Shown here: piece after piece, positions 39,295-47,748 of the stretch
How positions within the stretch are numbered: position 1 is the first letter of the stretch
Layout of the letters: each line of letters begins with the position of its first letter
Assembly (NCBI RefSeq): GCF_000756655.1
Contig: NZ_ARXU01000007.1
Span: 96,484 to 160,483 of the forward strand
Length of the DNA stretch: 64,000 nt
DNA from: Alcanivorax jadensis T9
GTDB lineage: Bacteria > Pseudomonadota > Gammaproteobacteria > Pseudomonadales > Alcanivoracaceae
Direction: 5' to 3'
Notes under the pieces: model-generated
What the model saw: the letters and a program-made list of their open reading frames with translations, nothing else
The model's database searches: none
What the model was told of the DNA's origin: nothing
Translations under genes and position numbers: made by a program

Positions 39295-42200
39295 TCAATG
39301 CGCATCATCCTGGCGCAGAAAGGGTTTCAGCACGGCAATTAGGTCATCCACATCTTCGGGGCTGAAGACGCCGTCGATGCCCTCGTGGGAGATGCTGTCG
39401 AACGGTGCCTCGTAGAGCTTGTCTACGACGATGGAGCCATGCTGGGCAATGTGGTTCTTGAGCAGGTTCATGAATCGCACCTGCTGGGCAGTGAGGCTGG
39501 GATGCTGGTGGAGAAACTGTTGAAAGTGGTTTTCCACTGCCTGCGGGTCCAACCCGATGATTTCCCGGACGGTGACAGCCAGTTGGTCGGCGGTTCGTCC
39601 ATAGAAGTCGTTAAGCACTTCAAGTCTGACGCCGGGATGGCTGGTGAGGATGGTGGAGGTGAGCGTTTCCAGTTCCGCCACGGCAATGGGCTCACCCTGT
39701 CTGATTTTCTGCAACACAGGGTTAGCCGCCAGCATGTCATCGAGAATGCCTTTCAGGCGGCGGCGATAGAGCATGGCCTCATTGGCGCCGGCGATGGTGA
39801 CTTGCCGCTCCCCTTCCTCTACTCCACCATCAGACGTACCGGTAGAGGGAGTGGTGTAGCCGCCTGTTCCGCCGGATTGCTTGTATTTCATGATGCCGCG
39901 CAACCCGCTGCGGGCATTTTCCAGTTTCTCGATGCTGGGCTGCTGCCAGAAGTCTGCACTGCGTACGTCGGCGATCAGGGCATCTTTCTGCCGGACGGCC
40001 TGGATATTCACTGCCAGCTTGTCCAGTTCGGCCAGGAATTCATCCCGGCCATCTTCAAAACAACTGGCCTGCTCCACCAGGCAGCGCTGGATGCTGGCGA
40101 TCAGCTTATCCAGTGCGGTGGCGTGCTTGTCTCGCAGCACTCTGGCTGACATGAGGGGAGCCAGCGTCTCGGCCAGCTTATGCCGGGTTGAGGCCTCGAA
40201 TTTCTTCAGGGCATCGGTTTGCTGAAGCTGGTGTACCAGGCGCAGCTCACGTTTTACGGCAACGCTGGTTTCCGGCAGGTCGTTGATATCGGCCTGAAGC
40301 AGTGCGATGGCGGCATCGAATGCTGGAGCATTACTGTTCTTGAGAGCGCTTTCGGCCAGCTCCAGACGGGCCTCGAAGGTGGTCTGCAACAAGGATTTTC
40401 CGCCGGTGTCTTCCGGCTCTTTGTATTCCTGCTCGAAGAAGTCGAAGTTGCTGTAATGATCAAAGATCAGAAATTCGGTTTTATCCTTGCCGGGGCCAAA
40501 CAGGTTGGGGCATAAACGGGTACCGCGACCGATCATCTGCCAGAACTTGACCCAGGATTTGACTGGCTTGGCAAAGACCAGGTTGACCACTTCGGGGACA
40601 TCAATGCCAGTGTCGAGCATGTCCACGGAAATGGCGATGCGGAAGTCGTTGTTGGCTTTCTTGAATTCCTTGATCAGGCTATCCACATGGGGAACCTTGT
40701 TGTGGATGACCTTGCATACCTTGGTGCCATATTGCGGGTAGAGCTTGCAGAACAGCGCTTCCAGGTGCTCCGCGTGGTCCTGGCGCTGGGCAAAAATGAT
40801 GGTCTTGCCCACCAGGGAGCCGGTTTCATCCTTGATGCCGTTATTGATCAGGTTTTCCAGGATGATGCGGTCGGTATCTTCGCTGAAGATCTTACGACCA
40901 ATGTCCTTGCCGGCGATGGTGGTGTTGCGGGCTTCTTCCTCTCCCAGGTCTTCTTCCAGCCGCTGCTTTTGTTCATCGCTCAGGTCGTTGTAGTGGATGC
41001 CATCACGCAGGAAATCGGTGGTGAGATCCTTGACCCGGAACGGCACCAGGTACGGCGGTTCGTTGTTGATGGCCGCATCCAGACCAAATTCGAAGGTGGG
41101 GTCGGTGGTTTCACAGCCAAACATGTCGAAGGTGTTGCGGCTGATGAATTTCACCGGGGTGGCGGTGAGCCCCACTTCGAGTGCATCGAAGTAGTCAAAC
41201 AGGTCGCGGTATTTGTTGTAGATACTGCGGTGGGATTCATCGGCGATGATTAGGTCGAAAAAGCCCACATCCAGCTGTGCGAAGCGGTTCATCATGCCGG
41301 GATAGGTGGCAATGTAGATGCGCGCATTCTGGTCAATCTGGTTGGTTTCGCCAATCACACAGCGAGGCTCGCTAGGCAGGTTCTGCTTGAAGGCGTCGTC
41401 CGCCTGAATGCGCAGTTCCTTGCGATCGCAAAGGAATAACACACGCTTGGCCCAGCCGGTGCGCAACAATAGCTCGCCCAGGGCAATGGCCACTCGGGTT
41501 TTCCCGGTGCCGGTGGCTTGAATGATCAGGGCCTTGCGGCGTTGGCCCTGGAAGTGGGCAGCAACCGTCTTGATGGCCTCAATCTGGTAGGGGCGATCCG
41601 CAATGCGCAGCTCCGGGTTGAACTTCTCCAGTTCGGCGGCGCGGTAGTGGCGCTGGTAAATCAGGTAATTAAGGCTGTCTTTACTATAGAAACCGTAGAC
41701 CTGACGGTACGCGTTGTACTGGTGATCATCCCAGATGAAAGTTTCGTAGCCATTGCTGTAGAAGATGACCGGGCGCTGGTAGCCCATGCGCTCGAAGGCA
41801 TCGGCATACAGGCGGGCCTGCTCGCGGCCCGCCTGCAGGCTGGTGTTTCCGGATTTCTTGGCTTCCACGACGGCCAGGGGCTGGCCGTTATCGCCCCACA
41901 GCACGTAGTCGGCATAGCCCTTGCCTGAGGGGTTATTGGGGAAGTCCACTTCGACTTCCTGACCAACCTGCTCCGGGTCATCCACATCCCAGCCTGCCTT
42001 GGTGAGCATTACATCAATGAGCTGCTTGCGGGTTTTGGCCTCGTTCCACTGCAGGCTATCGGCAACCGCCTGGCTTTTCTGGTGCTTCTCTTTTTGCTCT
42101 ACAGGCTGGGGCGGATCGATATGCTGAACATTTTTTGTCCGCTCCCTATCCAACTCATCCAGGAGAGCCTTTACCTCTTCCTGCCGGGCTTCCAGCTTTT

Positions 42201-42666
42201 CCTTGTAAGCACTAACCGATTGCTTTAGCTCGCCAAGCGCAGCGGATTGATCCGGGATTTCCTGGAAGTCGGGAATATCTGCCTTCTTCTTCCCGTAATA
42301 CTTGATAGCCATGTACATGGCGAGCTGGTGCGCTATACCTAATGCCAGCTTGGCATCCCTCACCGAGCCCTTGGCACCATGAGCGGTCTCATTGCCCTGA
42401 ATCCGCAAAGCATTGATCTGGTAGACCAGCGGCTTGCTGGTACAGGCAGTGAACACCGGGTCTTTGAGCAACTCGTAGAAGGTCGCCTGAGGCAGGCGCG
42501 GCAACAACTCTTCTTTGTAGATGGCTTTGGTGACTTCTTCTGCAAAGCCCCTGAGCCGGGTCAGAGCGCTGCCAGGATCAACATGCAGGACCGCCTCGGC
42601 CAAACCGGCCACTTCGGCCAACGACTCATTGGCCGGGCGTAGAAACTCGAAATTGACAGACTTCAT
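39295..42666 (-). CDS. hsdR: Type I restriction enzyme motor/nuclease subunit
   Basis: The 1,123-aa product has an N-terminal DUF4145-like region (1-130), a PD-(D/E)XK nuclease with YADYVLWGDNGQPLAVVEAKKS near 265-285, a superfamily 2 helicase with Walker A IQATGTGKTRVAIALGE near 387 and the DEAD-like box LIIADESHRSIYNKY, and a C-terminal HsdM-binding region. The ATG at 42666 gives the expected start MKSVNFEFLRP; a longer frame exists but lacks support. It is the first gene of the co-oriented defence run. Confidence 0.95.
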   Translation of the reverse strand: MKSVNFEFLRPANESLAEVAGLAEAVLHVDPGSALTRLRGFAEEVTKAIYKEELLPRLPQATFYELLKDPVFTACTSKPLVYQINALRIQGNETAHGAKGSVRDAKLALGIAHQLAMYMAIKYYGKKKADIPDFQEIPDQSAALGELKQSVSAYKEKLEARQEEVKALLDELDRERTKNVQHIDPPQPVEQKEKHQKSQAVADSLQWNEAKTRKQLIDVMLTKAGWDVDDPEQVGQEVEVDFPNNPSGKGYADYVLWGDNGQPLAVVEAKKSGNTSLQAGREQARLYADAFERMGYQRPVIFYSNGYETFIWDDHQYNAYRQVYGFYSKDSLNYLIYQRHYRAAELEKFNPELRIADRPYQIEAIKTVAAHFQGQRRKALIIQATGTGKTRVAIALGELLLRTGWAKRVLFLCDRKELRIQADDAFKQNLPSEPRCVIGETNQIDQNARIYIATYPGMMNRFAQLDVGFFDLIIADESHRSIYNKYRDLFDYFDALEVGLTATPVKFISRNTFDMFGCETTDPTFEFGLDAAINNEPPYLVPFRVKDLTTDFLRDGIHYNDLSDEQKQRLEEDLGEEEARNTTIAGKDIGRKIFSEDTDRIILENLINNGIKDETGSLVGKTIIFAQRQDHAEHLEALFCKLYPQYGTKVCKVIHNKVPHVDSLIKEFKKANNDFRIAISVDMLDTGIDVPEVVNLVFAKPVKSWVKFWQMIGRGTRLCPNLFGPGKDKTEFLIFDHYSNFDFFEQEYKEPEDTGGKSLLQTTFEARLELAESALKNSNAPAFDAAIALLQADINDLPETSVAVKRELRLVHQLQQTDALKKFEASTRHKLAETLAPLMSARVLRDKHATALDKLIASIQRCLVEQASCFEDGRDEFLAELDKLAVNIQAVRQKDALIADVRSADFWQQPSIEKLENARSGLRGIMKYKQSGGTGGYTTPSTGTSDGGVEEGERQVTIAGANEAMLYRRRLKGILDDMLAANPVLQKIRQGEPIAVAELETLTSTILTSHPGVRLEVLNDFYGRTADQLAVTVREIIGLDPQAVENHFQQFLHQHPSLTAQQVRFMNLLKNHIAQHGSIVVDKLYEAPFDSISHEGIDGVFSPEDVDDLIAVLKPFLRQDDAH

Positions 42667-42941
42667 AAATCCCTTTTCCCCTGCTTGGCCCGACATATAA
42701 GGCCAAGGCAGCACCAGGCTCCTTCGTGGCCCTTTGAGTTGCTGCCAACTCCCCCCTATCAGCCCTCTTTTATCCGGCCAATATCATTTTGGCTCCACGC
42801 CACCTTTTTTGGTGCTTTGTGAAGGTTATTCATCGTGTTGGAAAGGCTATCACAAAGAATCATGAGTGCCTCCCCTCTACACATTCCTTCTCCCCTATTA
42901 CCCCCCCTGCATCAGGCATCCCATGATGCAGGAGGGCCGGT

Positions 42942-43754
42942 CTAATCAACTCCATATTGCTTTTTCAGCTCAGCCAAGCGGTTACGATTTCGCTCGCTGA
43001 AGTCTCTGGTGGAATACAGGGCTTCGCCGTCCGGCCCGTCCAGCTGTTCCACTATCACCGTAAAGACAGCATCTGCAGGGGCATCCACTTTGCCCCAATC
43101 AGAATAACTGTTCGGTGCCAGCGTCCAGGTAGCTTCCTCGCCGGGCTCCAGGCCACCGGAAATGCTGTAATTAAACTGGTCTTCATGCCAAGGCACACTC
43201 CGGTCAGGGCTGGCGATGGTGCAGGAGAAATAGGCACGGGAGATGGCCTGATCCGTGCCATTCTTGACCGTCAGCTCAATGATCGGCCGCTCGCCAAGGT
43301 ATTGCCTTTCTCGCATATAGAAGCGGGAGCGAACTACCTGGAACTTATCCAGCTGTTGTTTGGCCTGCTCAGCCTTGTCCCGCTTGGCAACGAGTTCGCG
43401 AATCTCGGCCAGTGCCTGCTCTTTCTCTCGAGCTTTGCGTTCGGCCTGAATTTGCTCTGCCTGGGCCAGTACCTGCTCTGCGGTCTTGCCGTTCAGGGCG
43501 TCCCGCATTTTGCCCTCCACATCACCGGCATCGGCACCGCCATTGGCAAACAGGCTCTTCATATCGATCTGGCTAAAGGCGATCAACTGAACCGCCTGAT
43601 CGAAATCTGCCCGCTTCGCTTCGGGCAATGACTCTCGCACCTTGGCCACAGACTCTTTCATCTTGGCCTCACTGGAGGCATCAATGGTGGGGTCGGAACA
43701 GCCGGTAAAGGCCATGGTCGCCAGGACAAGCATCAGTAGTGCATAGACTTTCAT
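42942..43754 (-). CDS. Lipoprotein of the DUF6694 type
   Basis: The 270-aa protein has a lipoprotein signal (MKVYALLMLVLATMAFTGC, lipobox FTGC with Cys19). A charged, Ala-Glu-Lys-rich coiled coil follows (about 85-135), then a beta-rich C-terminal domain with ERPIIELTVKNGTDQAISRA. GGAG lies 7 bp before the ATG at 43754. Function is unknown. It is divergent from the WYL regulator gene and lies 275 bp upstream of hsdR on the same strand. Confidence 0.75.
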   Translation of the reverse strand: MKVYALLMLVLATMAFTGCSDPTIDASSEAKMKESVAKVRESLPEAKRADFDQAVQLIAFSQIDMKSLFANGGADAGDVEGKMRDALNGKTAEQVLAQAEQIQAERKAREKEQALAEIRELVAKRDKAEQAKQQLDKFQVVRSRFYMRERQYLGERPIIELTVKNGTDQAISRAYFSCTIASPDRSVPWHEDQFNYSISGGLEPGEEATWTLAPNSYSDWGKVDAPADAVFTVIVEQLDGPDGEALYSTRDFSERNRNRLAELKKQYGVD

Positions 43755-43881
43755 TGTTTTCTCCTTCGCCACTTTTCCTTAAGTCAGATGCGGCATCCTG
43801 CCGCTTTTGTCTCGTCCATGGTGACACCCAAAGGCTATTTACTTATTATTGTCATGTCGATACTGAATACATGAACACGTC

Positions 43882-43915
43882 GCCTTTTGGCACATATCGC
43901 TTTTTGGAGCATATC
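43882..43915 (+). promoter_or_regulatory. Tandem 17-bp repeat ahead of the WYL gene
   Basis: GCCTTTTGGCACATATC (43882-43898) and GCTTTTTGGAGCATATC (43899-43915) are adjacent and agree at 14 of 17 positions. The second copy contains the GGAG ribosome binding site of the WYL gene. It is a candidate autoregulatory operator. Confidence 0.5.
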
Positions 43916-43916
43916 C

Positions 43917-44804
43917 ATGGCACGGACTGCGGGTAAAAACGCAGCAGACTGGCCGCTGCGCTGGGATCTGTTATTGCGCTATAGACTGATCGAGGTGATC
44001 GCCCTCTGGGAGGGGCGGCTGACCACCAACCACCTTCAGCGAGCATTTGGCATTGGCCGACAGCAGGCCAGCAAGGACATTAACCACTATCTTGCTGAAT
44101 ATGCGCCTGGCAACCTGGAATACGACCGCTCCCTGAAGGGGTACAAGCCCGCCAGCACCTTCAAGCCCGTATTCACACGGGGCGTGGCGGATGAGTACCT
44201 TCAGATGATGCATGCCCGGGAGGACCTCAGTTGTGCCTTTGAGGCCCTGGATGTGCGCGAGCTCAATACCGAAGCGCTGCTTCCTCCTTCTCGTGACCTA
44301 CGCCCCAGTGTGCTGCGCCCGATTCTCCAGGCCTGCCGGGACAAACTCCGCGTGGAGATCCAGTACGCCTCCTTGAGTAACCCAGAGCCTGAGTACCGCG
44401 TTATCCAACCCCACACCGTGGTGCACAGTGGCATGCGCTGGCATGTCCGTGCCTGGTGCGAGAAGAGTAGTGGCTACCGGGATTTCGTACTAAGCCGGAT
44501 TCAGGATGAACCCGATCTGACCCTTCCAGGCGAGCACCACGCTGAACAGGATGATGCCTGGCAAGAGCGGCTTACTCTGCAGGTCACCCCGGACCCTCGC
44601 CTCTCTGCGGCTCAACAGGCGGTGATTGCTCTGGATTACGGCATGACCGATGGCGCGCTGACCATTGAGTGCCGAGCCGCCATGGCCAATTACATTGTGC
44701 AGCTGCTTAGACTGGATGGGCCACAGCACCGAGATCCCGAAGCCCAGCAGGTGGTACTGGCTAATAGGGATGAGGTGAAGGGCTGGCTTTGGGGGGCTGG
44801 CTAG
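43917..44804 (+). CDS. WYL-domain transcriptional regulator (BrxR/CapW type)
   Basis: The 295-aa product has an N-terminal winged helix (LRYRLIEVIALWEGRLTTNHLQRAFGIGRQQASKDI) and a central WYL domain (KLRVEIQYASLSNPEPEYRV, GMRWHVRAWCEKSSGYRDFVLSRI). A C-terminal extension with DGALTIECRAAMANYIVQLL follows. WYL regulators of this layout often repress neighbouring defence operons and are released by a nucleic-acid or nucleotide signal. The ATG at 43917 has GGAG 7 bp upstream. It is divergent from the lipoprotein and restriction genes, so those are the likely targets. Confidence 0.87.
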   Translation: MARTAGKNAADWPLRWDLLLRYRLIEVIALWEGRLTTNHLQRAFGIGRQQASKDINHYLAEYAPGNLEYDRSLKGYKPASTFKPVFTRGVADEYLQMMHAREDLSCAFEALDVRELNTEALLPPSRDLRPSVLRPILQACRDKLRVEIQYASLSNPEPEYRVIQPHTVVHSGMRWHVRAWCEKSSGYRDFVLSRIQDEPDLTLPGEHHAEQDDAWQERLTLQVTPDPRLSAAQQAVIALDYGMTDGALTIECRAAMANYIVQLLRLDGPQHRDPEAQQVVLANRDEVKGWLWGAG

Positions 44805-44831
44805 CGACCAGCCCGTTTCGCCCTCACCCTT

Positions 44832-45566
44832 TCAAAATGGTTCGTAATCAGGGAAATAGGCTTCACTGCCGGGGACCCGGCTAGACCCGTAACAGTCGGC
44901 TCCCGCTCGATAGTCTTTTGTGCGAATTTTCGCCATATAGCTCAGACGTCCGAACAGATCTGCAAACGCAAAGGGAAAATCGATATCGTGTGCATCTAGG
45001 TGGTACTCAGCGTTGCGCGGATAATCCACTAATCCCACCCCCTGCTCCTCAAAAATCCCCAACGCCGTGGCCCAAGCCCTGGTCAAGCGATGATGGAGCG
45101 ACCCTGCGCGGGGCCTCCCTGGAGCAAAGAAATCATAGCCTTCAAGGCACCACTGTAGCTCATAGTTACCAATTGAATTGTACACATCCCGATTCAGAAA
45201 GATCGCGACATGAAAGTGACAGTTTTCTGCCCCACTCTTCTCCCTGGCCCAGAGAAAGGTAACGTCGCTTTGAAGCCGCCGCCCCGACTCAGTTGATCGA
45301 GCATTCAGGTCAGCCTGAACCTGAGCCTTTAGGGATTTCATGAATCGGCTGATCAGGCCTTTAGCTGGCATGGCGTATCCGTAGGGAAGACGGAGAACGA
45401 ACAGCACTACAAAGCTACGTCTGTGCCTCTCTATGGCGCTCCTCATAACGTTCAAATTGACTTCAAGGTAGCGCTCTCCATACGGAGCTTGCTTCCCTAG
45501 AGGAAGACCTCTCCATTCATCTCCATAGATGAGTTTCAGGTTTGGGTAATCTTGATGACGTGACAT
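44832..45566 (-). CDS. YfjJ/inovirus Gp2-like replication protein
   Basis: The 244-aa protein resembles the YagK/YfjJ C-terminal domain and inovirus Gp2 group. The HUH-type motif is in ENCHFHVAIFLNRD (about 121-134), and LSYMAKIRTKDYRAG near 213 matches the family C-terminal motif. HUH proteins nick DNA to start rolling-circle replication, so this may be the replication initiator of the island; that is inference. The ribosome binding site AGGA lies inside an inverted repeat. Confidence 0.8.
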   Translation of the reverse strand: MSRHQDYPNLKLIYGDEWRGLPLGKQAPYGERYLEVNLNVMRSAIERHRRSFVVLFVLRLPYGYAMPAKGLISRFMKSLKAQVQADLNARSTESGRRLQSDVTFLWAREKSGAENCHFHVAIFLNRDVYNSIGNYELQWCLEGYDFFAPGRPRAGSLHHRLTRAWATALGIFEEQGVGLVDYPRNAEYHLDAHDIDFPFAFADLFGRLSYMAKIRTKDYRAGADCYGSSRVPGSEAYFPDYEPF

Positions 45567-45570
45567 TTCA

Positions 45571-45602
45571 CATTTCCTATTTTGGTTTCACCATAGGAAA
45601 TG
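45571..45602. promoter_or_regulatory. Inverted repeat over the ribosome binding site of the YfjJ-like gene
   Basis: CATTTCCTAT (45571-45580) and ATAGGAAATG (45593-45602) are perfect inverted arms with a 12-bp loop. On the minus strand the arm next to the gene contains AGGA, 8 bp before its ATG, so the RNA hairpin would hide it; it may also be a protein operator. Confidence 0.6.
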
Positions 45603-45835
45603 CTTGGCTGTAAATTTATAATTGTGGATTGAAGGGATGTCGGGTTATTTGATTTTAGCTATCAAAAATCAATTACCTATACCACAAATCTATTACAGGG
45701 AAAGAAACGAGCGTCCACCCCAGTCGAAAGCCAGGCACAACAATGAAATGGGTGCTGCAAACACGGAATGTGCCACTGTCCAAACAAATAGGTAGAGGTT
45801 CGGGAGAAGAAGAGAAAAAAGCGACTTTCCACATC
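45603..45835. other. AT-rich intergenic region, possible origin or control region
   Basis: No gene is visible. The region contains an inverted repeat around TTTGATTTTAGCTATCAAAA (about 45650-45671) and an AT-rich stretch from 45610 to 45700. Its place beside a putative HUH replication protein makes an origin possible, but no nick site can be identified. Confidence 0.35.
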
Positions 45836-45880
45836 AAAAAAACCGCGATTCCCGCTGCGCGTCGCGGGAATCGCAGGTAA
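45836..45880 (-). terminator. Intrinsic terminator of the yfjI-like gene
   Basis: On the minus strand GCGATTCCCGC, a short loop and GCGGGAATCGC are followed by GGTTTTTTT, just after the stop at 45887. Confidence 0.88.
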
Positions 45881-45886
45881 ATTTGA

Positions 45887-47338
45887 TCAGTGATGTCCGT
45901 TTAGCGGCCCCCCCCAAGGCAGCGGGAGCAGCGGACACAGATCCAGGCATTGCGAGTTGCTCATGTCCACGTAGGAACGAATAACCCCTTCACGCAGCAG
46001 AACATCCAAAGCCCGGAAGAAGCGCCCTCCGGTTCGTTGAGCATTGGGGCAGCGTTTGTGAAGGTAAGTCCTCCGAATGAATCGCAGACCATCATCACGC
46101 ATCCGGTTTATGAGCTTATCCAGCTCTACTGCATCTCTGACCTCTTCCGGTGGAGGAACAAACAGCTTCAGGAAGTCGTCCGAGCACTCATTACAAATGT
46201 CCGCAGCGACATTGAGCGTTTCTACCGTGATGGCGCCCCCGTCCCCCTCAAAGAAGTGCAGCAGTGCAGCCACCCGGGCGATATTTTCACCCAGCTTGGA
46301 CGCGTGATCGGAAGCATGCTCGAACTGACCGCCAGGGAGAATTGCCTCCTCAATACGGTCCGCCAACTTGTACCATGCCGCTGCGGCCTCCTCCGAGAAT
46401 CGGATTTCCTCACGCTCAACATCCCCCACAATCCGTGCCATTCTGGCCTTACTCAGGATTTCACGGATTCGACGGTCGAACGCATCCAGATGCTCCCAGG
46501 AATTGGCCTGTCGGGTGGATAAACGAGTCCCCTGTGTTGATTCTGGGTTAATCACCAGGTACCTGGCCCAATGGCCCGAACCACGGATCTTTTCCCCTTT
46601 CTTTCCGGTTTGGGGCTTGAATATTTCCGGCTGCAGCATAATCGACACAGTAAGCCTTGCATCACTGATATTCAGAGAGGGCTTGCCAACCCGCGCGACA
46701 GAGACCTTGTCGCCACTCCAGAGGGAATTCAAATGTGGCACCGCGTCAAACGATTTCCCATCCACAATGATACCTCCTTCGCTTGAAACCAAGGTACCCA
46801 CCCCTGTTTCATTCAACGCATTCAACATTGCCATGGGTGAAATGTCCTCATAGACCAGCTTTGCTCGCTGGGGCTTGGTTGGCTCGGAAGCCAATAGCTC
46901 ACGCAGCTCCTCTCGGATACGGGTCAATTCATGTTGGTCGTTACCTGATTTACCCAGTTTCTTTTCGAGTTGCTTTTTCCGGTTCTTCCACTCCAACATT
47001 TTGACTTTGTAATCTGCCAAGTTGCAGTTGTGCTCTTCCTCAAGATTGTCATCGAGCGCTTTAATTTCTTTCATGAATCTGCGCTCAACTGTTGATTTTC
47101 GCTCGCCAGAACGCGCTATAAGCGCCAAATACACACCAGCTGGTACTCTTGCACCATATGGCATGACCACATCAACCAGGGACTGGGCGGCTGACGACAG
47201 TGCCGCCAGCCCTCCCATTAAACACAGCCGGTAAGGTGCCTGAAAATTTTGATGGGCCTGGCGCACAGCCTCACCAAAGAGAGGCTGGGAATAGCAGAGT
47301 GCTGCAGGATTGGGCTCGCGTGTCATCGGATATTCCAT
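45887..47338 (-). CDS. YfjI-family DUF3987 protein
   Basis: The 483-aa protein corresponds in position and type to YfjI of CP4-57 (DUF3987, distantly related to primase-helicases). A P-loop-like motif is in VYLALIARSGERKSTVERRF (about 76-95). Residues about 235-265 hold LNISDARLTVSIMLQPEIF, and a helical C-terminus follows. The ATG at 47338 has GGAGG 7 bp upstream; an earlier in-frame start has none. It begins 2 bp after the alpA stop and ends in a strong terminator. Confidence 0.85.
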   Translation of the reverse strand: MEYPMTREPNPAALCYSQPLFGEAVRQAHQNFQAPYRLCLMGGLAALSSAAQSLVDVVMPYGARVPAGVYLALIARSGERKSTVERRFMKEIKALDDNLEEEHNCNLADYKVKMLEWKNRKKQLEKKLGKSGNDQHELTRIREELRELLASEPTKPQRAKLVYEDISPMAMLNALNETGVGTLVSSEGGIIVDGKSFDAVPHLNSLWSGDKVSVARVGKPSLNISDARLTVSIMLQPEIFKPQTGKKGEKIRGSGHWARYLVINPESTQGTRLSTRQANSWEHLDAFDRRIREILSKARMARIVGDVEREEIRFSEEAAAAWYKLADRIEEAILPGGQFEHASDHASKLGENIARVAALLHFFEGDGGAITVETLNVAADICNECSDDFLKLFVPPPEEVRDAVELDKLINRMRDDGLRFIRRTYLHKRCPNAQRTGGRFFRALDVLLREGVIRSYVDMSNSQCLDLCPLLPLPWGGPLNGHH

Positions 47339-47340
47339 GA

Positions 47341-47622
47341 TCAAGCCTCCCATGCCGCAGAGGTTGACCGGGACTCAACCCATTTGATGACTTCATGCCG
47401 ATACCAGCCCACGGATCTGGGGCCGAGATTCACTTTTTTCGGCCAATCAGGGTCATGATAAGGCGAACAGGGATCCATTTTGGCATAGATGGTGGACTTC
47501 GAGAGGCCCGTTATCCGCTGTAACTCTGGCAAGCGGATAACCTGGCATTGAAGCGCATCCACATAGTGAGAACCACTATTGTCTGCCACAAGGGTGCTGC
47601 TTTTGGGGATTGAAAGATCCAT
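47341..47622 (-). CDS. AlpA-family regulator
   Basis: The 93-aa protein has the AlpA/MerR-like helix-turn-helix VIRLPELQRITGLSKSTIYAKM (about 28-49) and PKKVNLGPRSVGWYRHEVIKWVESR, the family C-terminal pattern. In CP4-57, AlpA switches on the integrase and so promotes excision. An AAGGAG ribosome binding site precedes the ATG. It lies directly in front of the YfjI-like gene and probably controls it and the integrase. Confidence 0.92.
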   Translation of the reverse strand: MDLSIPKSSTLVADNSGSHYVDALQCQVIRLPELQRITGLSKSTIYAKMDPCSPYHDPDWPKKVNLGPRSVGWYRHEVIKWVESRSTSAAWEA

Positions 47623-47748
47623 TTTGGACTCCTTCGTAGTTAATAGGAGCCCAAAATGTAGAGAACATCAGACCTGTTGCAGGGAACAAGGAACAACGGC
47701 GCCCTTATTCCGAAACAAAACAACGTAACCTATTGATTTAAAAAACAT

